Origin: JAIBJN01 sp963839745 | GTDB taxonomy: Bacteria > Actinomycetota > Thermoleophilia > Gaiellales > Gaiellaceae | DNA: 64,000 nucleotides | NCBI GenBank assembly: GCA_963839745.1 | Contig: CAWIWC010000013.1 | Location: 52,116 to 116,115 of the forward strand | Reading direction: 5' to 3' | In this document: one piece after another, positions 37,504 through 45,848 of the stretch | How the letters are laid out: each line of letters opens with the position of its first letter | Numbering within the stretch: position 1 is the first letter of the stretch | Position numbers and translations under genes: made by a program | Notes under the pieces: generated by a model | Database searches by the model: none | Told to the model about the DNA's origin: nothing | Seen by the model: only the letters and a program-made list of their open reading frames with translations

Positions 37504-37818
37504 ATGCCCTGGGGTGACTGGATCAACGAGCTGCCGATGGGGTTCTTCCTCGCCGTCCACCTCGCCGCTCTGGCGATCGGCGCGTTCTTCGCCTGGACGG
37601 CGTACAAGCGGGACCTCCCTCTGCTGGCCTGGGCGTTCGGGCTCTTCGCGCTCGCCGAGGTCAGCTACATCACGTACCACCTCGACTGGACCGTGTTCCT
37701 CTTCGCCCACACGATCGCCGAGGTGCTCGATCTCGTCGCGTTCATCCTGGTCTTCGGAGCTGCCGTGGCGCGGGTCGTGGAGCCGCGCCGGGCGTCGCTC
37801 GAAGCCGGCGGGGCGTGA
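37504..37818 (+). CDS. Small three-helix membrane protein
   Basis: A 104-residue protein with AGGAGG seven bases before the ATG. Three hydrophobic helices: 'GFFLAVHLAALAIGAFFAW', 'LPLLAWAFGLFALAEVSYIT' and 'VLDLVAFILVFGAAVARVV'. Several histidines lie near the helix ends. The TGA overlaps the GTG of the cupredoxin gene (GTGA), so the two are probably made together; it may anchor or serve the copper protein. No family is recognised. Confidence 0.75.
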   Translation: MPWGDWINELPMGFFLAVHLAALAIGAFFAWTAYKRDLPLLAWAFGLFALAEVSYITYHLDWTVFLFAHTIAEVLDLVAFILVFGAAVARVVEPRRASLEAGGA

Positions 37819-38168
37819 GCACCCCTCGCCTCCTCCCCGCCCTCGCCGCGCTCGCCGCCCTGGCGGCGGGCTGCGGCGGGGGCGACCCGCTCGACTCCGA
37901 GCCTGTCGCGACGACCGAGGTCTCGCTGCCCAAGAGCTACAAGTTCGAGCCGGCCGTGATCGAGGTGGAGCAGGGCGCAACAGTCACGTGGGAGAACGAG
38001 GACAGCTTCACGCACACGATTCGCTTCGACGACGAGGACGACACGGCCGAGCTCGAGCCCGGGGACACGTTCGAGCGCGAGTTCGCGGAGACCGGGGCCT
38101 TCCACTACGTGTGCACGCTTCACCCCCGCGACATGGAGGGGGAGGTGCGAGTTCGCTCGGCCGGCTAG
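37815..38168 (+). CDS. Cupredoxin (plastocyanin/amicyanin-like) lipoprotein
   Basis: A 117-residue exported copper protein. The lipobox is 'LAALAALAAGCGGG' (Cys lipidated). The mature domain has the type 1 copper ligands: His in 'SFTHTIRFDD' and Cys-x2-His-x4-Met in 'FHYVCTLHPRDMEGEVRVRS'. It should carry electrons at the outer face of the membrane or bind copper. It is translationally coupled to the three-helix membrane protein before it and converges on another small membrane protein with a 4-bp overlap. Confidence 0.9.
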   Translation: MSTPRLLPALAALAALAAGCGGGDPLDSEPVATTEVSLPKSYKFEPAVIEVEQGATVTWENEDSFTHTIRFDDEDDTAELEPGDTFEREFAETGAFHYVCTLHPRDMEGEVRVRSAG

Positions 38169-38533
38169 TAGCCGTATGTGTGCTCGTCGCGCCAGACACG
38201 CCACATGGCGAACCCCCCGGCGGCGATGCCCGCCAGGAAGACGATCGTCTCCATCCCGGTGTTGGGGAACCAGGGCGTGAACGCGAGGCCGATCGTGACG
38301 ATCGCGAGGGCCGCGCCGCCGTAGAAGACGATCCGCGAGCGCAGCGACCACATGGCGATCTCCTCCCGCCGGCGCATCCAGAGCATGAAGAGCACGTAGA
38401 CGATCGCCAGGAGGAAGAGGACCTGCAGGAAGTAGAGGACGATCCGCAACCCCACGCCGATCTGGAGCGCGGTGATGATCGCCGCGATCACGACGAGGAT
38501 GGCGAACGCGCGAAGGCTCGGGCTGACGCTCAC
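38165..38533 (-). CDS. Small polytopic membrane protein
   Basis: A 122-residue protein with four hydrophobic helices ('AFAILVVIAAIITALQIGV', 'IVLYFLQVLFLLAIVYVLFM', 'IVFYGGAALAIVTIGLAF', 'METIVFLAGIAAGGFAMW') and a basic loop after helix 2. Unknown family. Its stop overlaps that of the convergent cupredoxin gene. Confidence 0.75.
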   Translation of the reverse strand: MSVSPSLRAFAILVVIAAIITALQIGVGLRIVLYFLQVLFLLAIVYVLFMLWMRRREEIAMWSLRSRIVFYGGAALAIVTIGLAFTPWFPNTGMETIVFLAGIAAGGFAMWRVWRDEHTYGY

Positions 38534-38566
38534 AGGTCACCCGGCCTGTGAGCGAGGGGAGGGTGT

Positions 38567-38592
38567 GTGAGGGAACCGGGAGGTTCCTTCAC
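38567..38592. promoter_or_regulatory. Inverted repeat in a divergent intergenic region
   Basis: GTGAGGGAACC and GGTTCCTTCAC pair over 11 bp (one G-T) around GGGA, 34 bp upstream of the start of the four-helix membrane protein. It is placed where an operator or an upstream terminator could lie. Confidence 0.35.
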
Positions 38593-38674
38593 TGCATCAA
38601 AGAAGGGGGCACGTGGGGGAGACATGGTTTCACCCACGGGAGCGAGCCGAAGGCGAGCGACGCTCATCGCGTGC

Positions 38675-39031
38675 TCACACGCCTGTGACGTAGGCGCGGA
38701 CGGAGAGCGCGGCGGCCACGAAGGCTGCGCCCGTGAACCAGGCGAGCCTGCGCGCGGGCACCGGCGGCGCGTAGACCCAGGGCGAGAGGACGGCGACCAG
38801 CGCGAGGCTCCCGTACACGGCGTGGAGGTTGTCGGGAGACGAGTACCCGTCGGCGAGCAGCAGGAGGCCGATCGCGACCTGGGCGATCACGAGCGCCTGG
38901 GCAAGAGCGAGCACGTGCGCGTACACCCGCCCCGGCGTCCGTCGGCGGCGGAGGTAGACGAAGCCCCAGCCGGCAGCGAGCAGGTTCGCCGCGATCACGA
39001 CCAGCGCATTCAGCACATGCAGCTCGCGCAC
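38675..39031 (-). CDS. Four-helix membrane protein
   Basis: A 118-residue protein with helices 'HVLNALVVIAANLLAAGWGF', 'ALAQALVIAQVAIGLLLLAD', 'LHAVYGSLALVAVLSPWVYA' and 'AWFTGAAFVAAALSVRAYVT'. Histidines in helices 1 and 3 (ELHVLN and NLHAVY) resemble heme-ligand placement in small membrane cytochromes, but this is only a suggestion. Family not recognised. Confidence 0.72.
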   Translation of the reverse strand: MRELHVLNALVVIAANLLAAGWGFVYLRRRRTPGRVYAHVLALAQALVIAQVAIGLLLLADGYSSPDNLHAVYGSLALVAVLSPWVYAPPVPARRLAWFTGAAFVAAALSVRAYVTGV

Positions 39032-39238
39032 CGCGCCTCAGCCTACAAATTCCAGGGTCAGGAAGGCATGCAGGCCGCGGACTTCGAGCCGCTGAGCGAC
39101 TCCAGGGGACGCCCCCGGGGGGTCAATACCCTACCGAGGAGGGGGTGTTCCCACAGCGACCCATCCCTTCGTCCAGTCTATGCTCCGGATCCTTGCGAAG
39201 TAAGAGGCGCGTCCTTACGCTGGCCTCTCCCGAGGAAT

Positions 39239-39814
39239 CTGCGGAGGCGTCCCTCGAAGTCCCTAGTCGTAACGATCGCCGTCGCGGTCACCCTGGGCGC
39301 GGTGGGGTCTGCGCTGGCGCAGCCAGCGCCCGATCCGGCGCCCGTTCCTGAGCCTGCGCCGCCGGCGGCGACGCCTGAGCCGAGCGTCGCGCCGACGCCT
39401 TCGCCGGCAGCCGAATCCAAGCCTCGGCCGGTGACCAAGAAGCCCAGGAAGGCCGCGAAGAAGCCCAAGCCGGCGAAGCGTCCGGATGCGGAGCCGCTGC
39501 ACGATCCGCCGGAGGACGCCAGGGCGATCGTCGCCGCCTCGTCGTTACCACCTCCCCTTTCATCCGACGCGGCAGCCCCGGTGGTCGACCGCGGGGAAGC
39601 GAACGCCGGGGTTTCCCCGGCGGTGCGGGTGGGCTTCCTCGTCCTCCTGGCCGCCGCGTCCCTGCTACTCGTGTTCGCCGCGATTCCACGGCAGGTCCTT
39701 GGGAACGTCTCGACGCGGCTCACCGAGCACCGGGACGACATCGGGCTCGCCGTCACGCTGACCATGACGGTCACCGTGGTCACGTTCCTCCTCGTCGTCG
39801 TCTACGTGACATGA
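39239..39814 (+). CDS. Exported Pro/Ala/Lys-rich membrane-anchored protein
   Basis: The N-terminal hydrophobic segment 'SLVVTIAVAVTLGAVGSALA' looks like a signal peptide. It is followed by a ~50-residue proline-rich stretch ('PEPAPPAATPEPSVAPTPSP') and a Lys-rich stretch ('KKPRKAAKKPKPAKRPDAEP'), then two membrane helices ('GFLVLLAAASLLLVFAAIP', 'LAVTLTMTVTVVTFLLVVVY'). The start is unclear: no ATG, GTG or TTG lies in frame close to the signal; the nearest is ATG 39068. The stop overlaps the next gene's ATG (ATGA), so both are probably expressed together and act at the cell surface. Confidence 0.6.
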   Translation: MRRRPSKSLVVTIAVAVTLGAVGSALAQPAPDPAPVPEPAPPAATPEPSVAPTPSPAAESKPRPVTKKPRKAAKKPKPAKRPDAEPLHDPPEDARAIVAASSLPPPLSSDAAAPVVDRGEANAGVSPAVRVGFLVLLAAASLLLVFAAIPRQVLGNVSTRLTEHRDDIGLAVTLTMTVTVVTFLLVVVYVT

Positions 39815-41448
39815 GCGTGCGCCGCCTCGCCTTGCTCCTCGCCGTCATCGGCGTCGCCGGAACCCTGACGGCGTCAGCGGGCGGGATCCTCGCCCCGGCG
39901 AGACCGACGCTTTGGACCGACGTCCAGAAGTGGAGCACCTCGACCACTGCGACTTTCAACTTCAGCGGCTCCGGCTCGGGCTTCATCTGCCGGCTGGACT
40001 CGGGCGCGGCCGGTTGGGCGCCGTGTACGTCACCGGTCTCCTTCAGCTCACTGGGGGAAGGCAACCACACGTTCCAGGTGCGGGCCGTCGACGCGTCCGG
40101 CGAAAGCCCGCCGGCGACGTTCGAGTGGACGACCGACGTGACCGCTCCATCGCTTCCGGGCGACGTGGTCGTGGAGGCCACGGCCCCCTCCGGAGCCGTC
40201 GTCGTCCTCGCCGCACTCGACAACCTCGACCCGTCGCCGCGGCTCGACTGCGCCCCCGCCTCCACGTCGACCTTCCCGCTCGGGACGACAGCGGTCTCCT
40301 GCACGGCAACCGACGCTGCCGGAAACACGAGCCCGAGCGGCACGCTCACCGTCACCGTGCGGGATACGACCCCGCCGACTCTCGCACCTCACCAGGACGT
40401 GATCGCGGCGCAGCAATCGCCGCAGGGCGCCGTCGTCCCATACGCGCTCCCGGCCGCGGACGACGCGGCCGACCCGAGCCCCGCGGTGGCGTGCGACCCG
40501 CCTGCCGGGTCGACGTTCCCTCTGGGCGTCACGACGGTGACGTGCAGGGCCACGGACGCGGCGGGCCTCATGAGCTCGCCGCTGAGATTTGACGTCATCG
40601 TGCAGGCAGGCCCCAAGCCGGCCGCGCCGACCATCGTCGCGGACGTGCCGCGGCTCACTAACCGCTCCGCCGCGTCCTTCGAGTTGAGCGTGGAGCCCAA
40701 TGTCTTGGTCGAGTGCAGCCTCGACGGGCCGCTCGGCGCCGGCGGTTTCACTCCGTGCTCGGAAGACGCGCCGCAATCCTTCTCGGGGCTCGTCGACGGC
40801 AGCTACCTCTTCACCGTGCAGGTGACGAATGGGATCGGCAACCTGAGCCAGGCCTCGTACGCGTGGACAGTCGACCTGACGCCGCCGGCCGCGCTGGCCG
40901 GTCTGGCCGTGCGCGCCCGCAACCGGGTTGTGACGCTGACCTGGGCCAAGCCCGCCGATGCCGACTACAACCGCGTCAGGATCTGGCGCAGGCGAATCAG
41001 TTCCACTGCATGGAAGCGCCTCGCCGACCGGTTCACAGCGACGTCGTTCAGCGACCGGACGGTGACGAACCACGTGATCTACCGCTATCGCGTCGCGACG
41101 CTCGACGTGGCCGGAAACATTGCGGCGCCCTTGGAGGTCAACGCGCGCCCGAGCCCCGTCTTCGCCCCGGCCTGGGGTGCCGTCGTCCATAGGCCGCCTC
41201 TTATCGACTGGACGTCGGTCCGAAGGGCGACGTACTACAACATGCAGCTCTGGCGGCACGGGCGGAAGATCCTCAGCGTGTGGCCCTTCGACTCGCGGTA
41301 CCGCGTCCGCTCTACCTGGGTCTTCCGCGGCAAGCGCTACTCGCTCTCCGAGGGTCCGGTGACGGTCTACGTCTGGCCGGGGTTCGGCCCGAAGGCCGCC
41401 GCCCGCTACGGCGGGGTCCTGGGCTGGACGACGTTCAGGATCGGCTAG
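39811..41448 (+). CDS. Cell-surface protein with HYR and fibronectin-like domains
   Basis: A 545-residue exported protein. Signal peptide 'LALLLAVIGVAGTLTASAGG'. Beta-sandwich domains follow: an N-terminal Ig-like part with 'FICRLDSGAAGWAPCTSPVS', two HYR-type repeats ending 'FPLGTTAVSCTATDAAGN' and 'FPLGVTTVTCRATDAAG', another Ig-like part ('FELSVEPNVLVECSLDG'), then a fibronectin III-like domain ('PADADYNRVRIWRRRISSTA') and a C-terminal beta domain. HYR domains are usually adhesive or structural. It is translationally coupled to the Pro-rich membrane protein before it. Confidence 0.85.
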   Translation: MSVRRLALLLAVIGVAGTLTASAGGILAPARPTLWTDVQKWSTSTTATFNFSGSGSGFICRLDSGAAGWAPCTSPVSFSSLGEGNHTFQVRAVDASGESPPATFEWTTDVTAPSLPGDVVVEATAPSGAVVVLAALDNLDPSPRLDCAPASTSTFPLGTTAVSCTATDAAGNTSPSGTLTVTVRDTTPPTLAPHQDVIAAQQSPQGAVVPYALPAADDAADPSPAVACDPPAGSTFPLGVTTVTCRATDAAGLMSSPLRFDVIVQAGPKPAAPTIVADVPRLTNRSAASFELSVEPNVLVECSLDGPLGAGGFTPCSEDAPQSFSGLVDGSYLFTVQVTNGIGNLSQASYAWTVDLTPPAALAGLAVRARNRVVTLTWAKPADADYNRVRIWRRRISSTAWKRLADRFTATSFSDRTVTNHVIYRYRVATLDVAGNIAAPLEVNARPSPVFAPAWGAVVHRPPLIDWTSVRRATYYNMQLWRHGRKILSVWPFDSRYRVRSTWVFRGKRYSLSEGPVTVYVWPGFGPKAAARYGGVLGWTTFRIG

Positions 41449-41528
41449 CTCCCGGAAAGCCATCGCGCTCGCACCCCGCCTCGATACCCTCTCGCTGTTC
41501 ACAGGGGACACGCGAGGAGGTACATCGG

Positions 41529-41993
41529 GTGATTCGCGAAGGCGAGGCGGCTCCAGACTTCACGCTGCGTTCCGACGCGGGCGAGGACATCACGCTCTCC
41601 AGTCTTCGAGGGCGCCCGGTCGTCCTCTACTTCTATCCCAAGGACGACACCCCGGGGTGCACGAAGCAGGCCTGCAGCTTTCGGGACGCCTACGGCGAGT
41701 TCGAGGAGCGCGGCGCGACGATTCTCGGCGTCAGCCGGGACTCCGAGAGCTCCCACGTCCGCTTCAAGGAGAAGTACGGGCTGCCCTTCACGCTGCTGGC
41801 CGATCCCGAGCACGAGGTTGCGGAGCAATACGGCGTGTGGGTCGAGAAGAACACCTACGGCAAGAAGTCGATGGGGATCAAGCGCTCGACGTTCGTCATC
41901 GACGCCGAGGGGAACGTCGCCCGAGCGATGTACGGCGTGAGCCCGGACGGGCACGCCGACCAGGTTCTCGAGGCGCTTCCCGTCGGTTCCTAG
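41529..41993 (+). CDS. bcp: Bcp-type thiol peroxidase (peroxiredoxin Q)
   Basis: A 154-residue peroxiredoxin that reduces hydroperoxides. The active site is 'VVLYFYPKDDTPGCTKQACS': the peroxidatic cysteine in TPGCT and the resolving cysteine five residues later (CTKQAC), as in the atypical 2-Cys Bcp/PrxQ group. Later motifs are 'ILGVSRDSESSHVRF' and 'KSMGIKRSTFVIDAEGNVAR'. GAGGAGG lies 8-10 bases before the GTG at 41529. Its final four bases overlap the convergent YbhN-like gene. Confidence 0.95.
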   Translation: MIREGEAAPDFTLRSDAGEDITLSSLRGRPVVLYFYPKDDTPGCTKQACSFRDAYGEFEERGATILGVSRDSESSHVRFKEKYGLPFTLLADPEHEVAEQYGVWVEKNTYGKKSMGIKRSTFVIDAEGNVARAMYGVSPDGHADQVLEALPVGS

Positions 41994-42952
41994 AAAACGG
42001 CGAGCGCGAGCCGGCGGCCGCCGTGCCAGAGCGCGGCGAAGAGGAGCACGGCCGCGCCGGCGAGGATGACGAGGGCCTGCGCGCCGACGGCGAAGGAGAC
42101 GGCACTCGAGGTCCCGACGCCGCTGGCGATGAGGATCGCAGCGCCGGCGCCCACCTGGGTGGCCGCGCCGGCCGGGGCGATCGGAAGCGCGCCGGAGGCC
42201 GCGGCCGCGCAGAGGAACGCGATGGCGAGCGGCAGCGAAAGCTGGAAGCCGAGGGCGTAGAGCAGGAGGAAGAGCCCGAGGCCCCGCGCGATCCACGAGG
42301 CGAGAACGAGCACCCAAGCTTGCCAGGCGTCCCGCGGGGAGACGGTGCGCTCGCCCAGCCAGCGGGCGAGGCGGAAGCGGATGAGCCGGCCGCTCGCGAC
42401 GAGGCGCGGGAGGACGGCGATGACCACGGCCGCGCCGACGCCGGCGAACGCGACGACGCCCATCGCGGCCCGAACGGCCGTGGACGTGTCGGAGGTGGCA
42501 GCGGCGGTCGACGCGAGCGGCATCAGGGCCGCCGTGTCGACCAGGCCGAGCATGAAGAGCGAGAGGCAGACGGGAGCGACGCCCGCGCGGCCGCCGCTTG
42601 CTCGCCGCACGACAGCGATGCGAACGACTTCGTCGAAGCGGCCCGGGAGGGCGGCTCCGGTCACCGACGCGGCCCCGCACGAGGCGGCCAGCGTCAGCGG
42701 CTTCGGGCGCTCCTCGGGGGCGAAGAGGCGGTGCCAGCCGTACGCCTTGAACGCGAACGCGAGGAGAAAGAGCAGGCCGGCTGCGGCCACGAGCCGGAAG
42801 TCGGCGCCCGCAAAGGGCCAGCCGATATCGGCGAAGTGGCGGGCTGCGAGCACGGACACGGTGACCGCGAACACGCCCACAGCGAGGTTCAGCGCCAGCT
42901 TCCCACGGGGGGAACGGCACACGTTGATCAGCCCTCTCATCGAGTGTCTCAT
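41990..42952 (-). CDS. YbhN/UPF0104-like polytopic membrane protein
   Basis: A 320-residue protein with about seven or eight hydrophobic segments. 'GRFDEVVRIAVVRRASGG' and 'ASGALPIAPAGAATQVGAGA' correspond to the conserved loops of the lysylphosphatidylglycerol-synthase transmembrane family. The soluble transferase domain is absent. It is a second, distant copy of the protein encoded at 4795-5844. The role is unknown, probably in envelope lipid or polysaccharide biology. Confidence 0.75.
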   Translation of the reverse strand: MRHSMRGLINVCRSPRGKLALNLAVGVFAVTVSVLAARHFADIGWPFAGADFRLVAAAGLLFLLAFAFKAYGWHRLFAPEERPKPLTLAASCGAASVTGAALPGRFDEVVRIAVVRRASGGRAGVAPVCLSLFMLGLVDTAALMPLASTAAATSDTSTAVRAAMGVVAFAGVGAAVVIAVLPRLVASGRLIRFRLARWLGERTVSPRDAWQAWVLVLASWIARGLGLFLLLYALGFQLSLPLAIAFLCAAAASGALPIAPAGAATQVGAGAAILIASGVGTSSAVSFAVGAQALVILAGAAVLLFAALWHGGRRLALAVF

Positions 42953-43102
42953 CGGTCACAGAAGGGACGACCTCAACCCACGATCGGGGTATGCCCGACA
43001 TACCGCATGGGGTGAAGACAGCGCCCTGGCGCGCGTCCCCGTTCGAGGGATTGTAGGTGCGACTGCCCGCGCGTACCGTCAGAACTGGAAAGGAGTCGCA
43101 GC

Positions 43103-43459
43103 ATGGCCTTGACCGCAAGCCATGCGGCAGAGCACAACCGATACGAGGTTCACGAGCTCCTGGGTGGCGAGCCTGCCCTCGATCTCGGACGGCGCTTCGA
43201 AACGTCGGACTTCGGAGCGGCCGTGGACTTTGCGTTCGACTACCTCGAGCGCCGTGACCCACGGCGCGAGGGCATCGTCGGCGCGCTCGAGATCGTCCGT
43301 GTCGCCGGGTCGGCACGCGAGACGGTCTGGAGCTACGTCCACGCTCCCGCCCCCGTCAGGCCCGGGGACATGACCCGGGTGTGGGGCTACGACGTCACGC
43401 GCTCGTGGAGCAGCCCGTATCGGACTCCCGCTCGGCCGACGCCCGCACGCAACTATTAA
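43103..43459 (+). CDS. Hypothetical soluble protein
   Basis: A 118-residue protein with AAAGGAG at the expected spacing. 'ALDLGRRFETSDFGAAVDFA' and 'FDYLERRDPRREGIVGALEI' suggest an alpha/beta fold. The C-terminus is Pro/Arg/Thr-rich and probably disordered. No family is recognised. It lies 58 bp upstream of the HTH regulator on the same strand. Confidence 0.65.
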   Translation: MALTASHAAEHNRYEVHELLGGEPALDLGRRFETSDFGAAVDFAFDYLERRDPRREGIVGALEIVRVAGSARETVWSYVHAPAPVRPGDMTRVWGYDVTRSWSSPYRTPARPTPARNY

Positions 43460-43516
43460 GAAACCGAGAGGCTTCTTGGCCTGACGGAGCTGCCTGGGCT
43501 ATCTTGGCCGAGCCGG

Positions 43517-44419
43517 ATGTCCCAACACGGATTTGACATAAGCGAGATCGTCGCGCGTCTCGTCGCCGACGTTCGCCGCCGAGAGGGATTGACGACCGAC
43601 GAGCTCGCCAAGCGGGCCGGCGTCCACGAGACCTACATCGGGCTCGTCGAGCGCAACGCGAGGCAGCCCACGCTCGCGGCTGCCGCGAACCTGGCCGAAG
43701 CGCTCGGCATGAGCCTCTCCGACCTCATCGCCGAGGCCGAGCAGGACGCCAACGGCGGTTTCGTCCCCGAGGTCGAGCTCGTGCACGCGCCGCCGAGGCG
43801 CTACGCGAAGGCGGACTGCATCGTCAACTCCGAGCGACTGACGGAGGCGACGTGGCTCTCGGGCCACATCGTCCGCAAGGCAATCGACGCCGCCTACCGC
43901 AAGATCGACGTGATCGACGAGCAGATGCGCGAGTCCGGATCGCCGAACCTCGTCGAGCTCGTCGGAGTGGAGCACCTCGACGGCCTGCTCGCGGGCGCCC
44001 TGGCGAGCGGGGTCGTCAAGTCCGCCCCGACCCTGTACGTGCAGAACAGCCCTCGCCAGCACCCCGAGCTGCTCCCGCTGCAGCACGGGCTCCCGGAGAT
44101 GGTCGTCAAGACGGCACTCGAGACCGACCGTCCGGTCGCCGGCCCGGATCTCGCCGGGATCTACCTCGTCTTCCGCTACGTGCTCGTCGACCGGAAGGGC
44201 GACTTCACGCGCGGGGAGTCCGCGCGCGGCGACATGGTGGCCGTCTGGGAGGCCCGCTTCGGCGTGCTGAACGAGGCGAACTTCGTTCCGGCGCGGGGCC
44301 AGAAGGGCCCGACGCTGCGGAAAGACGCCCTCGACCGGATGGAGCTCGTGTACTACGACCCCGCGCTCCTGCCGTACGCGAAGGCGACGGGCGACTACGC
44401 GCGGCTCAAGCGGCGCTAG
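43517..44419 (+). CDS. XRE-family HTH protein with a large C-terminal domain (possible PD-(D/E)XK-like)
   Basis: Residues 5-75 are a Cro/C1-type helix-turn-helix: 'LTTDELAKRAGVHETYIGLV' then 'ERNARQPTLAAAANLAEALG'. The remaining ~220 residues form an alpha/beta domain with 'LSGHIVRKAIDAAYRKIDVI', 'RPVAGPDLAGIYLVFRYVLV' and 'SARGDMVAVWEARFGVLNEA'. The spacing of an acidic residue (GPD) and a strand with E-x-R (VWEARFG) recalls restriction-endonuclease-like cores. This is an inference; it could instead be a ligand-sensing domain. No methyltransferase lies next to it. Confidence 0.7.
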   Translation: MSQHGFDISEIVARLVADVRRREGLTTDELAKRAGVHETYIGLVERNARQPTLAAAANLAEALGMSLSDLIAEAEQDANGGFVPEVELVHAPPRRYAKADCIVNSERLTEATWLSGHIVRKAIDAAYRKIDVIDEQMRESGSPNLVELVGVEHLDGLLAGALASGVVKSAPTLYVQNSPRQHPELLPLQHGLPEMVVKTALETDRPVAGPDLAGIYLVFRYVLVDRKGDFTRGESARGDMVAVWEARFGVLNEANFVPARGQKGPTLRKDALDRMELVYYDPALLPYAKATGDYARLKRR

Positions 44420-44598
44420 CTCTCACGGAACCGGCGCAGGCCGCGAAACGGCCGCACGACGCGACGTCCGTCTCGAAGCTCGATGAGGACGTTCCGCGGT
44501 CCGCCGCCCGGCCCCCAGCGCACGAGGACACGGACTGCGTTGCCGTGCAACAGGTACTGACGGCCGGTCACCCCGAGAGCGTACGAGCTGATCACGAC

Positions 44599-44796
44599 TC
44601 AGTGCCCAGTTCGCCACCTCGTTGGGTCCATCGACGGATCGCGCCGGCGCACCGTGCGATCGGCCGTCCCGGCGAGAACGCCGACGAGCGCGAGCAGGAA
44701 CAGCGGGAAGAAGAGGAACAGCGCGAAGATCGCGCCGCCCACGACCATGAGTGAGGCGACGGTCAGGAAGAGCGTCGCCGGTATCAGGAATGTCAT
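44599..44796 (-). CDS. Small membrane protein downstream of the epimerase
   Basis: A 65-residue protein with two hydrophobic helices ('LIPATLFLTVASLMVVGG', 'FALFLFFPLFLLALVGVLAG') and a basic C-terminal tail. Its ATG overlaps the epimerase stop (ATGA), so it is likely to be translationally coupled and part of the same ECF41-linked unit. No family is recognised. Confidence 0.65.
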   Translation of the reverse strand: MTFLIPATLFLTVASLMVVGGAIFALFLFFPLFLLALVGVLAGTADRTVRRRDPSMDPTRWRTGH

Positions 44797-45767
44797 GACA
44801 CACCTCTTTCAGCCAGGGTTGTCTTGGGCGTTGCCGGCACTGCAGTCGGCTTCGCGTACGCCGCTGCGAAGCCCTGCCGCCAGCTCGGGTAGCGCAGCGT
44901 CCAGCCGAGCTCGGACTTGGCCTTGGCGTTGGAGGCGCCGCGGGCCGTGGTTCCGAGCATGACGGCGGTCTCGCCCGCGAACAGCCGCGCGAGCCAGACC
45001 GGGAAATGTCGTGGCGGCTTGGCTCCGAGCGCGTCCGCGAGAACGGGCAGCCATTCGTGCACCGGAGCGGGCTCGTCATCGACGATGTTGTAGATCGCCG
45101 GGCCGTCGTGCTCGAGCGCGAGCACGGTCGCGGCCGCGGCGTCGTCGAGGTGGATGAAGGAGGAGACGCCGCCTCCGTCGCCCACGATCGGGAACTGTCG
45201 CTTGCGCACCGGCTCGACCATCCCGTCGTTGGAGGCGCCGTAGAAACCGCCGTAGCGAAGCGCGATCCCGCCGGCACTGGTGACCGCCTCGTCGAGATAC
45301 CGCATGGCGGCTTCGGTCTCGCGCATGCCCGACACGGGGTCGGGGTCGAGCGGATCCTCTTCGGTCTTGACCCGCCCGCCCTCGCGCGCGTACCGCGTGC
45401 TGGCGTAGCTCTGCGCGACGAACTTCTCCACGCCGGCTTCGCGCGCAGCGGCCAGCAGGGCGTCGGTGCCCTCCCTGCGAAGCCGGTTGGTCTGCGCAAA
45501 GCTGCGGTCGAGGTTCCTGGAGAAGCGCACATCCGACAGGGCCGTCGACTGGTTGACGATCGCGTCGGGCTCGGTGTCGAGGACAGCCTTGCGTACGGCG
45601 TGCGCATCGAGCAGGTCGAGCGCGATGGGCTCGGCCCCGAGCGCGCCTACGCGTTGGATGTGTGTCGGCGTCCTGTAGGTGCCGATCACCTCGTGCCCTC
45701 GAGCGATCAGCTGAGGAACGAGCCGGGTGCCGATCGCACCGCTCGCCCCAACGACGAGGACTCGCAT
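44793..45767 (-). CDS. NAD(P)-dependent epimerase/dehydratase (extended SDR)
   Basis: A 324-residue Rossmann protein: 'MRVLVVGASGAIGTRLVPQL' (GxxGxxG), the SDR YxxxK site probably altered around 'KFVAQSYASTRYAREGG', 'SAGGIALRYGGFYGASNDGM' and 'GVSSFIHLDDAAAATVLALE'. AAAGGAG lies ahead of the ATG at 45767; a longer frame to 45899 runs through the promoter. Sugar-epimerase-like SDRs are characteristic neighbours and targets of ECF41 sigma factors, and the divergent gene encodes such a sigma. Confidence 0.88.
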   Translation of the reverse strand: MRVLVVGASGAIGTRLVPQLIARGHEVIGTYRTPTHIQRVGALGAEPIALDLLDAHAVRKAVLDTEPDAIVNQSTALSDVRFSRNLDRSFAQTNRLRREGTDALLAAAREAGVEKFVAQSYASTRYAREGGRVKTEEDPLDPDPVSGMRETEAAMRYLDEAVTSAGGIALRYGGFYGASNDGMVEPVRKRQFPIVGDGGGVSSFIHLDDAAAATVLALEHDGPAIYNIVDDEPAPVHEWLPVLADALGAKPPRHFPVWLARLFAGETAVMLGTTARGASNAKAKSELGWTLRYPSWRQGFAAAYAKPTAVPATPKTTLAERGVS

Positions 45768-45784
45768 CGTATTCTCCTTTCGCT

Positions 45785-45811
45785 CGTCACATCCGCGGGA
45801 TTTCGCGGGTC
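45785..45811 (+). promoter_or_regulatory. Candidate ECF41-type promoter for the sigma gene
   Basis: CGTCACA, 16 bases, then GGTC, in the direction of the sigma gene. The reported ECF41 promoter is TGTCACA then CGTC at the same spacing, so each element differs at one base. Confidence 0.4.
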
Positions 45812-45820
45812 TACCTGTAT

Positions 45821-45847
45821 GACCCGACGCGACGGAGGAATGTGACC
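45821..45847 (-). promoter_or_regulatory. Candidate ECF41-type promoter for the epimerase operon
   Basis: On the minus strand GGTCACA (45847-45841), 16 bases, then GGTC (45824-45821), again one base per element from the ECF41 consensus, and pointing at the epimerase gene 54 bp away. Confidence 0.4.
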
Positions 45848-45848
45848 G

